A stretch of DNA of 64,000 bases from Flavobacterium sp. HBTb2-11-1 (GTDB lineage Bacteria; Bacteroidota; Bacteroidia; Flavobacteriales; Flavobacteriaceae): NCBI RefSeq assembly GCF_009826975.1, contig NZ_WUMO01000003.1, positions 248,001 through 312,000 on the forward strand, written 5' to 3'. A model generated the notes under the pieces. It worked only from the letters and a program-made list of their open reading frames with translations. It searched no databases and was not told where the DNA came from. A program made the translations under genes and the position numbers. Shown here in pieces: positions 1-7,085 of this stretch; position 1 is the stretch's first letter; every line of letters begins with the position of its first letter.

Positions 1-209
1 CAATTGGAAAAGACTGGTTTAACGGACGTAATATTTTAGACGTAGAATATTCTAAAGATGGTTTAAAATGGACGAAACTATTCGATCTCGAAAAACAGGA
101 AAAAGGAGAATTTAGTTATCCAGCCATAATCCAAACCACAGACAAGAAAATACATGTTTTGTATACTTATGATCGAAAATATATTAAACATACCTCTTTT
201 GATTTATAA
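1..209 (+). CDS. C-terminal fragment of a sialidase-like (BNR-repeat) protein
   Basis: The reading frame is open from the left edge (first full codon at base 3) to a TAA at 207-209, giving 68 residues. The fragment has a Trp-rich BNR-like strand (EYSKDGLKWTKLF) and ends SYPAIIQTTDKKIHVLYTY followed by RKYIKH, the usual C-terminal blade of exo-alpha-sialidase-like or BNR beta-propeller hydrolases in Bacteroidota. The substrate cannot be judged from this piece. The start and most of the gene lie outside the window. Confidence 0.6.
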   Translation, partial: IGKDWFNGRNILDVEYSKDGLKWTKLFDLEKQEKGEFSYPAIIQTTDKKIHVLYTYDRKYIKHTSFDL

Positions 210-226
210 GATAATAGTACGCTGAT

Positions 227-330
227 AAAACGGATTCATTTCGTGAAAACGCTGATTTTTACGGATTTTTTTATTCTATTTTTTATATAATATCTGTATT
301 TATCCGCGTCTTTGCAAAGCAAATCCGTTT
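227..330. repeat. Degenerate dispersed repeat with inverted ends
   Basis: AAAACGGATT at 227-236 is mirrored by AATCCGTTT at 322-330, and ACGGATTT occurs again inside. The text between is AT-rich. The words 'cggattt', 'tccgcgtc' and 'tttgcaaag' resemble the degenerate intergenic repeat seen again near 12062-12115. It fills the gap between the sialidase-like fragment and the peptidase gene. No function is inferred. Confidence 0.35.
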
Positions 331-360
331 CGTCCGCGTCCAATCTATAGAAAAACAATT

Positions 361-1314
361 ATGAAATTAAAACTTCTTTTTACGACCGTATTTTTTTGCT
401 GTACTTTCGTGAATGCACAAATGGCTAAGACCTTTTATAAACATGACAAATATCTTTCATCAGATAAATTAGAAGGTCGTTTTGTAGGAACTAAAGGAAA
501 TAACGATGCGGCTGCATATATCAAAAAATATTTTAAGAAATATGGTTTACAGCAATTCAATGATAGTTATTATCAGCCTTTCAAAGTATTTGTCAAAGAA
601 GGAATCAATAAAATGAAATCGGATAGTGTGGCAACGCAAAATGTTGTGGGTTACATTGAAGGCTCCGATCCTAATTTGAAAAACGAATACATTGTAATCG
701 GTGCACATTACGATCACTGGGGTTGGGGCGGACAAGGTTCTGGAAGTAAAAAGAAAGAAGCCTTTGCCATTCATAATGGTGCCGATGATAATGCATCTGG
801 TGTTTCGGCTTTGCTTTGCATCTTAGAAGAAATTTCAAAACAAAAAGTAAAACCTAAACGAAGCATCATTTTTATTTCGTTCAGCGGAGAAGAAGAAGGA
901 TTGCTTGGTTCAAAGTATTTTGTAAATCATCTTCCACTTCCAAAAGAAGCTGTAAAAGTGATGCTCAATATGGATATGGTTGGAAGATTGAATGATAAAA
1001 AAGAGCTTTACATGGGAGGAGCAGGAACTTTTCCGAACGGAGTAGAATTAATGAAAAAACTGCAAGAAAATAGCGGATTAAATCCTGTAGTACATGCAGG
1101 CGACGTTGGTGGTTCAGATCATGTTTCTTTCTACAAAGAATCCATTTCGGCAGTTGGTTTTCATACAGGCGGACACCTGCAATATCACACGCCCGAAGAC
1201 GACATCGAATTGATTAATTCAGAAGGAGGCGCATTGGTTGCTCAATATATTTATAATGCCCTTGTACAAATTGCCAATTACGAAGAAGCTTTGGTTTTTA
1301 TCAAACAGAATTAA
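361..1314 (+). CDS. Secreted M28 family zinc metallopeptidase
   Basis: This is a 317-residue protein with an N-terminal signal peptide ending at VNAQ (about residue 20), so it is exported. The M28 di-zinc signature is complete and in order: HYDH, then GADDNASG, EEEGLLGS, NMDMVGR, GSDH, and a C-terminal HTPEDD. The family holds aminopeptidases and related exopeptidases that bind two zinc ions through His, Asp, Glu, Asp and His. The exact specificity is not readable from sequence. It stands alone between the sialidase-like fragment and the hxlR gene, so the context adds no pathway. The ATG start is chosen because it directly precedes the hydrophobic signal segment. Confidence 0.9.
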   Translation: MKLKLLFTTVFFCCTFVNAQMAKTFYKHDKYLSSDKLEGRFVGTKGNNDAAAYIKKYFKKYGLQQFNDSYYQPFKVFVKEGINKMKSDSVATQNVVGYIEGSDPNLKNEYIVIGAHYDHWGWGGQGSGSKKKEAFAIHNGADDNASGVSALLCILEEISKQKVKPKRSIIFISFSGEEEGLLGSKYFVNHLPLPKEAVKVMLNMDMVGRLNDKKELYMGGAGTFPNGVELMKKLQENSGLNPVVHAGDVGGSDHVSFYKESISAVGFHTGGHLQYHTPEDDIELINSEGGALVAQYIYNALVQIANYEEALVFIKQN

Positions 1315-1416
1315 AACGAAGCGATATTTAATACAAATAAATTAAGTCGACTAGTGAAATTAATGCCTGTTCAATTTCACAAAACAAGTTAAGTTAATTA
1401 GTTTTTGTTTTTTAGC

Positions 1417-1454
1417 AAAGACGGTGTCTATTACATATTATAGACGCCGTCTTT
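1417..1454 (-). terminator. Hairpin overlapping the 3' end of hxlR
   Basis: A 15-bp stem (1417-1431 with 1440-1454) has one G-T wobble and encloses the hxlR stop codon in its loop. On the minus strand it is followed by a short T stretch only, so termination is plausible but not certain. Confidence 0.5.
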
Positions 1455-1796
1455 CATTTTAAAAGCCCATGAAGCCATAGCATCAATAACAGGCATTAAA
1501 CCAGTTCCTGCAATGCTTAATCTGTACGTTACAAATGGCGGTACAACAGGTTTTGCCTCGCGAATAACCAATCCGTCAGCTTCCAGCTGTTTTAAATGCT
1601 GAATTAGCATTTTTTCTGTTATGGCAGGAATAGCTCTTTTCAGTTCGCTATAACGTTTATCTCCAGTCGATAAATGATATAAAATAATAGGTTTCCAGTA
1701 GCCTCCAATTTTTTCCATAACAAAAGTCACGGGACATTTTTCCAATGCATACTGCTTGTTTTCCTGAATAGTAGACGATTCTTTAATTGCGGTCAT
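1431..1796 (-). CDS. HxlR family winged-helix transcriptional regulator
   Basis: The protein has 121 residues. The HxlR core is clear: a Cys-Pro (KCPVTFVMEKIGGYWKPIIL) at the N-terminus, RYSELKRAIPAITEKML as the recognition region, then LKQLEADGLVIREA as the wing and YRLSIAGTGL. Family members sense electrophiles or redox stress and usually repress a neighbouring oxidoreductase. The frame stays open further upstream to 1871, but that extension would run through the shared promoter. The ATG at 1796 precedes the family's usual N-terminus and is preferred. The gene diverges from the SDR gene at 1878, and AAGTAC/GTACTT repeats between them suggest autoregulation. Confidence 0.88.
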   Translation of the reverse strand: MTAIKESSTIQENKQYALEKCPVTFVMEKIGGYWKPIILYHLSTGDKRYSELKRAIPAITEKMLIQHLKQLEADGLVIREAKPVVPPFVTYRLSIAGTGLMPVIDAMASWAFKMKDGVYNM

Positions 1797-1802
1797 AATA
1801 CA

Positions 1803-1837
1803 TACTTTAGGGTAAGTACTTGTATAAAAGTAAGTAC
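1803..1837. promoter_or_regulatory. Candidate HxlR operator: nested inverted repeats
   Basis: GTACTT (1816-1821) and AAGTAC (1832-1837) form an inverted repeat. TACTT (1803-1807) and AAGTA (1814-1818) form a second, overlapping one. The block covers the spacer of the SDR promoter and the predicted start of hxlR transcription, which suits a repressor. GTA...TAC half-sites are typical of HxlR/YodB-type operators; the assignment to this regulator is inference. Confidence 0.55.
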
Positions 1838-1850
1838 AAAGATACCTTTG
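1820..1850 (+). promoter_or_regulatory. Bacteroidota promoter of the SDR gene
   Basis: TTG at 1820-1822, a 20-bp spacer, then TACCTTTG at 1843-1850: an exact match to the TTG / TAnnTTTG consensus. The SDR start codon is 27 bases downstream. Confidence 0.7.
1837..1844 (-). promoter_or_regulatory. -7 box of hxlR (minus strand)
   Basis: CAAAGATA on the plus strand reads TATCTTTG on the minus strand. It lies about 40 bases before the hxlR ATG and overlaps the -7 box of the opposing SDR promoter by two bases. No clear TTG partner is present, so this is weaker than the SDR promoter. Confidence 0.45.
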
Positions 1851-1877
1851 TCTTGTTAAATAAAAAAACATTTAAAG

Positions 1878-2753
1878 ATGAAAATTATAGTCTCAGGTTC
1901 ATTAGGAAACATAGGAAAGCCATTAGTGGCACAATTAGTACAATCGGGACACGATGTAACCGTTATCAGTAGTAATGCAGACAGAAAATCTGCTATTGAA
2001 GATTTAGGCGCAAAAGCCGCAATCGGATCAGTTAATGATGCCGATTTTCTTTCTAAAACTTTTGCAGGTGCAGATGCTCTTTTTGCCATGACACCTCCAA
2101 ATATGGGCGGAGTAAATATTGTAAAAAATACTACAGATGCTGGTGCCGCTTTCGCGAAAGCAATTCAAACAGCCAATATTAAAAGAGTGGTTATGTTAAG
2201 CAGTATTGGTGCCGATTTGCCAACAGGAAACGGACCCATTGCAGGATTGCATAACATTGAGAAGATTTATGAAAAATTAGACGCTTCAATTACCTTTTTA
2301 AGAGCTGGATATTTCTACATCAATTTCTTTAATGATATTCCGATGATAAAAGGAGCAGGAATTATGGGAGCCAATTTCCCAGCGTCAAACCTTATTCCGT
2401 TAGTTCATCCAGAAGATATTGCAAACGCAGCTGCGGAAGAATTGCAAAAAACTGCAGACGGTAAGAGCATCCGTTACATCATCAGTGATGTAAAAACACC
2501 TTCAGAAATTGTAAAAGCATTTGGAACGGCTATTGGAAAACCAGAACTTCCGTGGATTGAATTTACAGACGAACAATATTTTGGCGGAATGACTCAAGCA
2601 GGAGTTCCAGAAGAAATGGCAGGTTTATATACCGAAATGGGAACTGGATTGAGAAACGAAACCATAGCAGCCGATTTTCTAAATAATGACGGAAATGCAA
2701 CAGGTAAAATTAAATTAGAAGATTTTGCAAAAGAATTTGCTTCAAAATTCTAA
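1878..2753 (+). CDS. NmrA-like SDR family NAD(P)-binding oxidoreductase
   Basis: The protein has 291 residues and a cytoplasmic N-terminus that opens with the Rossmann motif VSGSLGNIGKPLV (Gly 7, 10, 13). It has the NmrA/QorB-like layout: no YxxxK catalytic pair of classical SDRs is evident, MLSSIGAD follows the fourth strand, and a mixed C-terminal substrate domain follows. Relatives are atypical SDRs acting on quinones or serving as redox sensors. It is divergent from an HxlR regulator, a pairing common for electrophile- or quinone-responsive reductases. A matching promoter and overlapping operator-like repeats lie directly upstream. The substrate is unknown. Confidence 0.82.
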   Translation: MKIIVSGSLGNIGKPLVAQLVQSGHDVTVISSNADRKSAIEDLGAKAAIGSVNDADFLSKTFAGADALFAMTPPNMGGVNIVKNTTDAGAAFAKAIQTANIKRVVMLSSIGADLPTGNGPIAGLHNIEKIYEKLDASITFLRAGYFYINFFNDIPMIKGAGIMGANFPASNLIPLVHPEDIANAAAEELQKTADGKSIRYIISDVKTPSEIVKAFGTAIGKPELPWIEFTDEQYFGGMTQAGVPEEMAGLYTEMGTGLRNETIAADFLNNDGNATGKIKLEDFAKEFASKF

Positions 2754-2880
2754 TTGCAAAAAAATCAAGAGAGGAATTTTTCGCACACTGTTTACGCAAA
2801 GCGTTCTATTGCTAATGTAGTCAAAATAATCTCGTAATGCCAATAGCTATCGGGAGCTAAGAGTAAAAACTTATTTATGA

Positions 2881-2935
2881 ATTGCCTCCAGCTTTAGCTG
2901 GAAGTAATTCATAACTCACAATTCATAACTTATAA
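2881..2935. repeat. Dispersed hairpin (CCAGCT-tt-AGCTGG) and 'aattcataact' repeats
   Basis: TCCAGCT (2887-2893) and AGCTGGA (2896-2902) form a tight hairpin. It is followed by the repeated words 'aattcataact' and 'acaattcataact'. The same AT-rich words recur at 7001-7079, so this belongs to the intergenic repeat population of the window and not to either flanking gene. Confidence 0.5.
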
Positions 2936-3915
2936 GGAAAGTTTTTAGACTTAACAATTTTCCCTTTATCCGTAATCAGAACACAGCTGTAATCGGGAAA
3001 TTTCTGAAGCAGAAGCAAACCTTCTTTCTGACCTAAAACCATCATCGAAGTGCTTAATCCGTTAGCGGTTTCTGCATTTGGGCCAAAGACAGTTACACTG
3101 CATAATCCAGTGGCAGGATAACCCGTTGCTGGATTTATAATATGCGAATAACGTTTTCCGTTAAAAACAACAAACTTCTCATAACTGCCCGAGGTTGTGA
3201 CAGCACCTTCTTTAAGCGGAATTGCAGCCAAAATCTTTTCAGGTTTAAACGGATTTGTAATTCCGATTTTCCAGTCTTTTCCATTGGGTTGTTTTCCCCA
3301 AGTGCTCATATCTCCAGAACCATTTATAATTCCGGCTTGAACGCCTTTTGCAATCATCATCGCACGGCATTTATCGGTTGCGTAACCTTCTCCCAAAGCG
3401 CCAAAACCAATTTTCATTCCTTTCAATTTCAAGAAAATGGTCGATTCTGTACTGTCTAAGATAATGTTTTTATAGCCCACTTTTTCAACCGATTTTTTTA
3501 TGGCGTCCGCCGAAGGCATTTCGGTCATCGAACCGTCAAATTTCCAGATTCTGTCCATTGCCGCAAAACTAATATCAAAACCGCCATTTGTAATTTCAGA
3601 AAGTTTGATAGCTCTTTTAGTCAACTCAAAAACTTCTCGATCTACTTTCACAGGTTTAATTCCAGCATTCTGATTGACTTCAGAAATCTGAGTAGTGGGT
3701 TTCCAATCGGAGATTAAATATTCAATTCTAGTGATTTCTGCAATAACTTCATCTATATTTTTTTCCGCAGAAAGCGAATCTTTATCTACAATAGAAATAT
3801 CAAAACGTCCGCCCATCAAAAGCGTTGTCCTTTTTCGTAATACTTGAGAATGTGTAGATACACAGTAAGCGATTAAAAAAAATAATGAAATTTTATATGA
3901 TAATAATTTATGCAT
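2923..3915 (-). CDS. apbE: ApbE family FAD:protein FMN transferase
   Basis: The protein has 330 residues and an N-terminal signal or membrane segment (about residues 8-23). ApbE uses FAD to attach FMN to a Ser/Thr of extracytoplasmic target proteins. Family motifs are present in order: TTQISEVNQNAG, FDISFAAMDRIWKFDG, the flavin loop GALGEGYATDK, INGSGDMSTWG, TSGSYEKF, and HIINPATG. It follows, on the same strand, a PepSY-flavodoxin reductase and a DUF2271 protein with a TGAS motif, the kind of Ser/Thr that ApbE modifies. It is separated from the reductase gene by 262 bases of hairpin repeats, so co-transcription is likely but not proven. Confidence 0.9.
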   Translation of the reverse strand: MHKLLSYKISLFFLIAYCVSTHSQVLRKRTTLLMGGRFDISIVDKDSLSAEKNIDEVIAEITRIEYLISDWKPTTQISEVNQNAGIKPVKVDREVFELTKRAIKLSEITNGGFDISFAAMDRIWKFDGSMTEMPSADAIKKSVEKVGYKNIILDSTESTIFLKLKGMKIGFGALGEGYATDKCRAMMIAKGVQAGIINGSGDMSTWGKQPNGKDWKIGITNPFKPEKILAAIPLKEGAVTTSGSYEKFVVFNGKRYSHIINPATGYPATGLCSVTVFGPNAETANGLSTSMMVLGQKEGLLLLQKFPDYSCVLITDKGKIVKSKNFPYKL

Positions 3916-3942
3916 GAAAATCTTTTTATAGGGTTTTAAAAA

Positions 3943-4096
3943 GGCTCCGGAGGAGCATAATATTTATAGAAATAGATTTGACACCTATGAATAAAGCTCC
4001 TGAGGAGCGATATCTGTAGATTATGTATGTCGCCCTCTGGGGCTTTAGCTGTATTCAGATAAAATTAAATCTATAAATATGTCATCCCTCTGGGAT
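3943..4096. repeat. Cluster of four short GC-rich hairpin repeats
   Basis: Four small palindromic cores lie in a row: GGCTCCGGAGGAGC (3943-3956), AGCTCCTGAGGAGCG (3995-4009), CGCCCTCTGGGGCT (4031-4044) and ATCCCTCTGGGAT (4084-4096). Related linkers separate them ('atatttatag', 'atatctgtag', 'atctataaatatg'). This is the pattern of REP-like dispersed elements. It fills the gap between apbE and the PepSY gene. Confidence 0.65.
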
Positions 4097-4107
4097 TTGT
4101 TTTAGAC

Positions 4108-4180
4108 TTAAAAATTAAAAATTAGAAATTAGAAATCAAGAATCTAAAATCTAAAATCAACAATCTAAAATCAACAATCA
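4108..4180. repeat. AT-rich short tandem repeat
   Basis: Imperfect copies of 'aatctaaaatcaac' and 'aaattagaaatt' run up to the stop codon of the PepSY gene. They look like slippage-prone low-complexity DNA. Confidence 0.5.
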
Positions 4181-6361
4181 ATAACAGTCCGTCACAAATT
4201 GTTTATTGGCTTTGTATTCAGAGAGTGTTTTTAATCCTTTTGATAAACATAATTCACTTAGAACATTTTCTACATCTTTTTGCATTGCAAGAGAACCGCA
4301 AATCATAATGACACCATCTTTTTTCAATACATTCACGAAGAAATTAGCATCTCTTTTAATCAAATCCATTACATAAATATGCTCTGCTTCGCGAGATAAT
4401 GCAACATGAAAATTTTCCAGATGTTCTTTCTGTATCATGATCGCAGAAAACTTTTTATAAGCCATTAGTGTTGGCGTTTCCATTCTGAATCCGCTGTAGA
4501 GATGAAGCTCTTGTTTTGTTTTATTCTGTTCAATCATACCTAAGAAAGGAGCAATTCCAGTTCCGTTAGAAATAAAAGCCACTTTTGAAGCTTTTTTCGG
4601 AAGATGAAAAGCAGGATTTTTTACAATTTGTGCTTTAATTATATTTCCAGGTTCTAAAGCATTCAAAAATCCAGAACCCAATCCGTTTGGATGTAATTTT
4701 ACAACAAGCTGAATATTGCCAGAATGATTTCCTATAGAGTAGAGGCGCTCTCTAGAATCGTTGGCAGGATAAATTGCCAGTAAATCGCCTGAGCTAAATT
4801 TAGTTCTGGCATTAGATTTTAAAGTCAGAATAAAAGTATGTTCGGTTTCAGAAATTGGTGTTTTATCCAAAACCATAAATTTTTGTAAACCTTTTGGAAC
4901 GTGGTTATATAATGACGGAGTTGTCGCCAACGGAATTCCCGTTTTTTCGCTCCATAATTTTACCCATTCTACAAATTCAACAGCCGATTTATCATTGACC
5001 GTTTTCAGATCTAAATAACGGTCTGCCCATTTTTGTTTTCCTAAAAGCTGGTCAATTTCAATTGCAAATTGGCAAAAGTCAGGATAAGATTTAGAACCAA
5101 AACCAACCACAGAGAAATTAATACGCTGTTCTTGGTTTTGTTTTTCTATTAAAGATTTAAGTTGTGTTCCGTTAGAAGGCGCATCTCCCAAACCATGCGT
5201 TGACGTAAATACAAGAATATGTTCTGCCTTTGGATAAGCTGTAAATTTATTCAATTCGCTTACAAAAACCTTTTGTCCACGGTCAATTAATTGTTTTTGA
5301 ATTGAATTGGCAAATCGGAAAGTGCTTCCGTTTTCAGAACCTACTAAAAGTATAAAAGTACTCTCGCTTGCTTTAAATTTATTCTTAATTCGGCTTGACC
5401 TTCTTTTCAAAGTAATTGCAAAACCAGAATAAATAAAGAATAGAATATTGATACAAGCAACTGCTAAGATTACAGCCCAAATTCCGTTAATTCTTCCCGT
5501 ATGAAGATCAAGGCTTAATGCCGCAAATTGCGCCGTCATTGGAGAACGTTTTTCAGAAATTACAGCTCCTGTAACCTGATTGACTTCTACTTCTCGATCT
5601 TTCAATTCAATAATATAATACTCTTCAGGATCATCTGTAAAAGGAAATTCGATTTTCTTTACATCAGATAATAAAGTCGTTTTAAAGATTGAAACTGTTT
5701 TTGCTTTTTCTGAAAGTTCTGTTTTTACAGGTTTTGCTTTTTCTTCACCCATAAAAAAGTTGAATCTTTCGAGTGATAAATAGGTTCCTGTAAGTGCAAT
5801 AATCAAAATAGGTATAAGAGCCAATCTTCCTAGAAGCACATGGTAATATTGAGCAAAGTATTCTTTGATTATTTTAGAAAAGAAATTTCGAATGCCACGC
5901 TGTCTTTTTAGAACCAGAACAAAACCAGAAATGGCTATTAATAGTAAGCAAAAAGAAATTATCCCTACAAAAAAACGTCCTGCTTCATGAAGAAACAGCG
6001 AACGGTGCAAACTCGTAATCCAATTTATGAATTCGGATTTCTTTGCTGGAGTTCCTAATGCTTTTCCTGTTTTTGGATCAATGTATGCCTTAACATCATT
6101 TCCATCAGCGTCAATAGCTTGAAGGGTTACAAACTGATTGTAATCTACGCTCAATTCTGTAATTTCAGAGTACTCTTTTTTTAAAACTGACAGTGTTTCG
6201 CCTAAAGTTATTTCATTAAAATTTTCAGCTTTGTAAGGAAGTGTTTTTTCCTGAACTGCATCGACCGCCAGAATAATTCCGGTCACCGAAGCCAAAAGCA
6301 AAAAAAGAGAAGAAAATAAGGCTAGAGCCAAGTGTGCATAACGCCAGAAAGAAAGAGTCAT
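4178..6361 (-). CDS. PepSY-flavodoxin-FAD reductase membrane fusion protein
   Basis: The protein has 727 residues in three parts. Residues 1-330 form a PepSY-associated transmembrane region with several hydrophobic helices (about 10-32, 130-152, 175-195, 290-315) and conserved LHTGR and LHRSLFLHEAGR segments. Residues about 335-470 are flavodoxin-like (FMN domain, LVFTSTHGLGDAPSNG). Residues about 485-727 are a CysJ-like FAD/NAD(P)H reductase (ERLYSIGNHSG; ISNGTGIAPFLGMI; MICGSLAMQKDVENVL; terminal FVTDCY). It would pass electrons from cytoplasmic NAD(P)H through FAD and FMN and across the membrane to a periplasmic acceptor. The neighbouring DUF2271 protein and ApbE suggest that acceptor carries covalent FMN. 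In relatives, roles in metal or iron reduction have been proposed. Confidence 0.88.
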   Translation of the reverse strand: MTLSFWRYAHLALALFSSLFLLLASVTGIILAVDAVQEKTLPYKAENFNEITLGETLSVLKKEYSEITELSVDYNQFVTLQAIDADGNDVKAYIDPKTGKALGTPAKKSEFINWITSLHRSLFLHEAGRFFVGIISFCLLLIAISGFVLVLKRQRGIRNFFSKIIKEYFAQYYHVLLGRLALIPILIIALTGTYLSLERFNFFMGEEKAKPVKTELSEKAKTVSIFKTTLLSDVKKIEFPFTDDPEEYYIIELKDREVEVNQVTGAVISEKRSPMTAQFAALSLDLHTGRINGIWAVILAVACINILFFIYSGFAITLKRRSSRIKNKFKASESTFILLVGSENGSTFRFANSIQKQLIDRGQKVFVSELNKFTAYPKAEHILVFTSTHGLGDAPSNGTQLKSLIEKQNQEQRINFSVVGFGSKSYPDFCQFAIEIDQLLGKQKWADRYLDLKTVNDKSAVEFVEWVKLWSEKTGIPLATTPSLYNHVPKGLQKFMVLDKTPISETEHTFILTLKSNARTKFSSGDLLAIYPANDSRERLYSIGNHSGNIQLVVKLHPNGLGSGFLNALEPGNIIKAQIVKNPAFHLPKKASKVAFISNGTGIAPFLGMIEQNKTKQELHLYSGFRMETPTLMAYKKFSAIMIQKEHLENFHVALSREAEHIYVMDLIKRDANFFVNVLKKDGVIMICGSLAMQKDVENVLSELCLSKGLKTLSEYKANKQFVTDCY

Positions 6362-6390
6362 TGAGTGTATTCTATTATAAAAACGTTTAA

Positions 6391-6423
6391 AGCTTTGTCA
6401 AGGTTAAAAACGATGACAAAGCT
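6391..6423. repeat. Hairpin AGCTTTGTCA...TGACAAAGCT
   Basis: A perfect 10-bp inverted repeat (6391-6400 with 6414-6423) has a 13-base loop and sits between the PepSY and DUF2271 genes. The same stem sequence forms the hairpin at 13992-14026, so it is a dispersed repeat that may also act as an RNA processing or termination structure. Confidence 0.6.
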
Positions 6424-6493
6424 CAGATTTTAATTCTAAGCACAAAAATAAAATTTGTACTCATTGTAAGGTTAAAAAATAATGTGCTTAAGA

Positions 6494-6976
6494 TTATATT
6501 TTGTTTAATCTTACATATTTGATGTAGCCTTTACCATCTGTTTTATCTGCCAAACCTTCAGTTGTAAGCGGAACTTCAAGATCGCTTACATAATATTTCT
6601 GATCTTCGACAGCCGACTCAAAACGCAATTTATATCCTTTATTGATTTTAGAATTCTCGATTTCGATTGTCGTTACACTACGGTCTCCACCAGTTACAGA
6701 AGCGCCAGTTTTAGCACTGATGTCTTCGTTTTTCTTAGAATGGAATTTATTCCATTCTTTTAATGATTTGTACCATTTTTTATCATCGCCCATTACATAA
6801 AGCGTTTTTTCGTATTCACCAGCCGAATTAACTAACGAAACAACGATATAAGCACCTTCTCCCATATAGTTGTTCATTTGAAGCATGATTTTATATTTGC
6901 TCGATTGTGCTTGAGATTGGAAAGAAACTAAAAAGATAAAAGCGCTGGTAAGAGCAATTTTTAATAGTGATTTCAT
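6494..6976 (-). CDS. DUF2271 periplasmic protein, candidate FMN-carrying partner
   Basis: The protein has 160 residues with a signal peptide ending at SQAQ (residue 24). The rest matches the DUF2271 pattern: MLQMNNYMGEGAYIVVSLVN, a KWYKSLKEWNKF block, TGAS at residues 90-93, and GYKLRFESAVE near the end. TGA(S/T) is the core of the site that ApbE flavinylates in NqrC/RnfG-type proteins. The acidic residue sits slightly further upstream here (D85) than in the classic motif, so Ser93 is a candidate and not a certainty. It lies between the ankyrin gene and the PepSY reductase, with apbE two genes on. The inferred role is a periplasmic electron acceptor or relay. Confidence 0.8.
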   Translation of the reverse strand: MKSLLKIALTSAFIFLVSFQSQAQSSKYKIMLQMNNYMGEGAYIVVSLVNSAGEYEKTLYVMGDDKKWYKSLKEWNKFHSKKNEDISAKTGASVTGGDRSVTTIEIENSKINKGYKLRFESAVEDQKYYVSDLEVPLTTEGLADKTDGKGYIKYVRLNKI

Positions 6977-7000
6977 GAAATTTAGTTATAAATTATAAAT

Positions 7001-7079
7001 TATGAGTTATGAGTTTTGCGTTTTGGATTATGACTTAGATTTTTAACTCATAATTCATAACTCAAAACTCATAACTATG
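7001..7079. repeat. Inverted repeat between ankyrin and DUF2271 genes
   Basis: AGTTATGAGTTTTG (7005-7018) is exactly complementary to CAAAACTCATAACT (7063-7076), so the RNA can fold into a 14-bp stem. Further 'aattcataact' words repeat inside, as at 2907-2930. Confidence 0.6.
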
Positions 7080-7085
7080 TAAAAG

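Noticed and set aside
3943..4180. CRISPR-like array because of regularly spaced repeats
   Set aside because: The palindromic cores differ from each other, spacers are uneven and related in sequence, and no cas gene is present.
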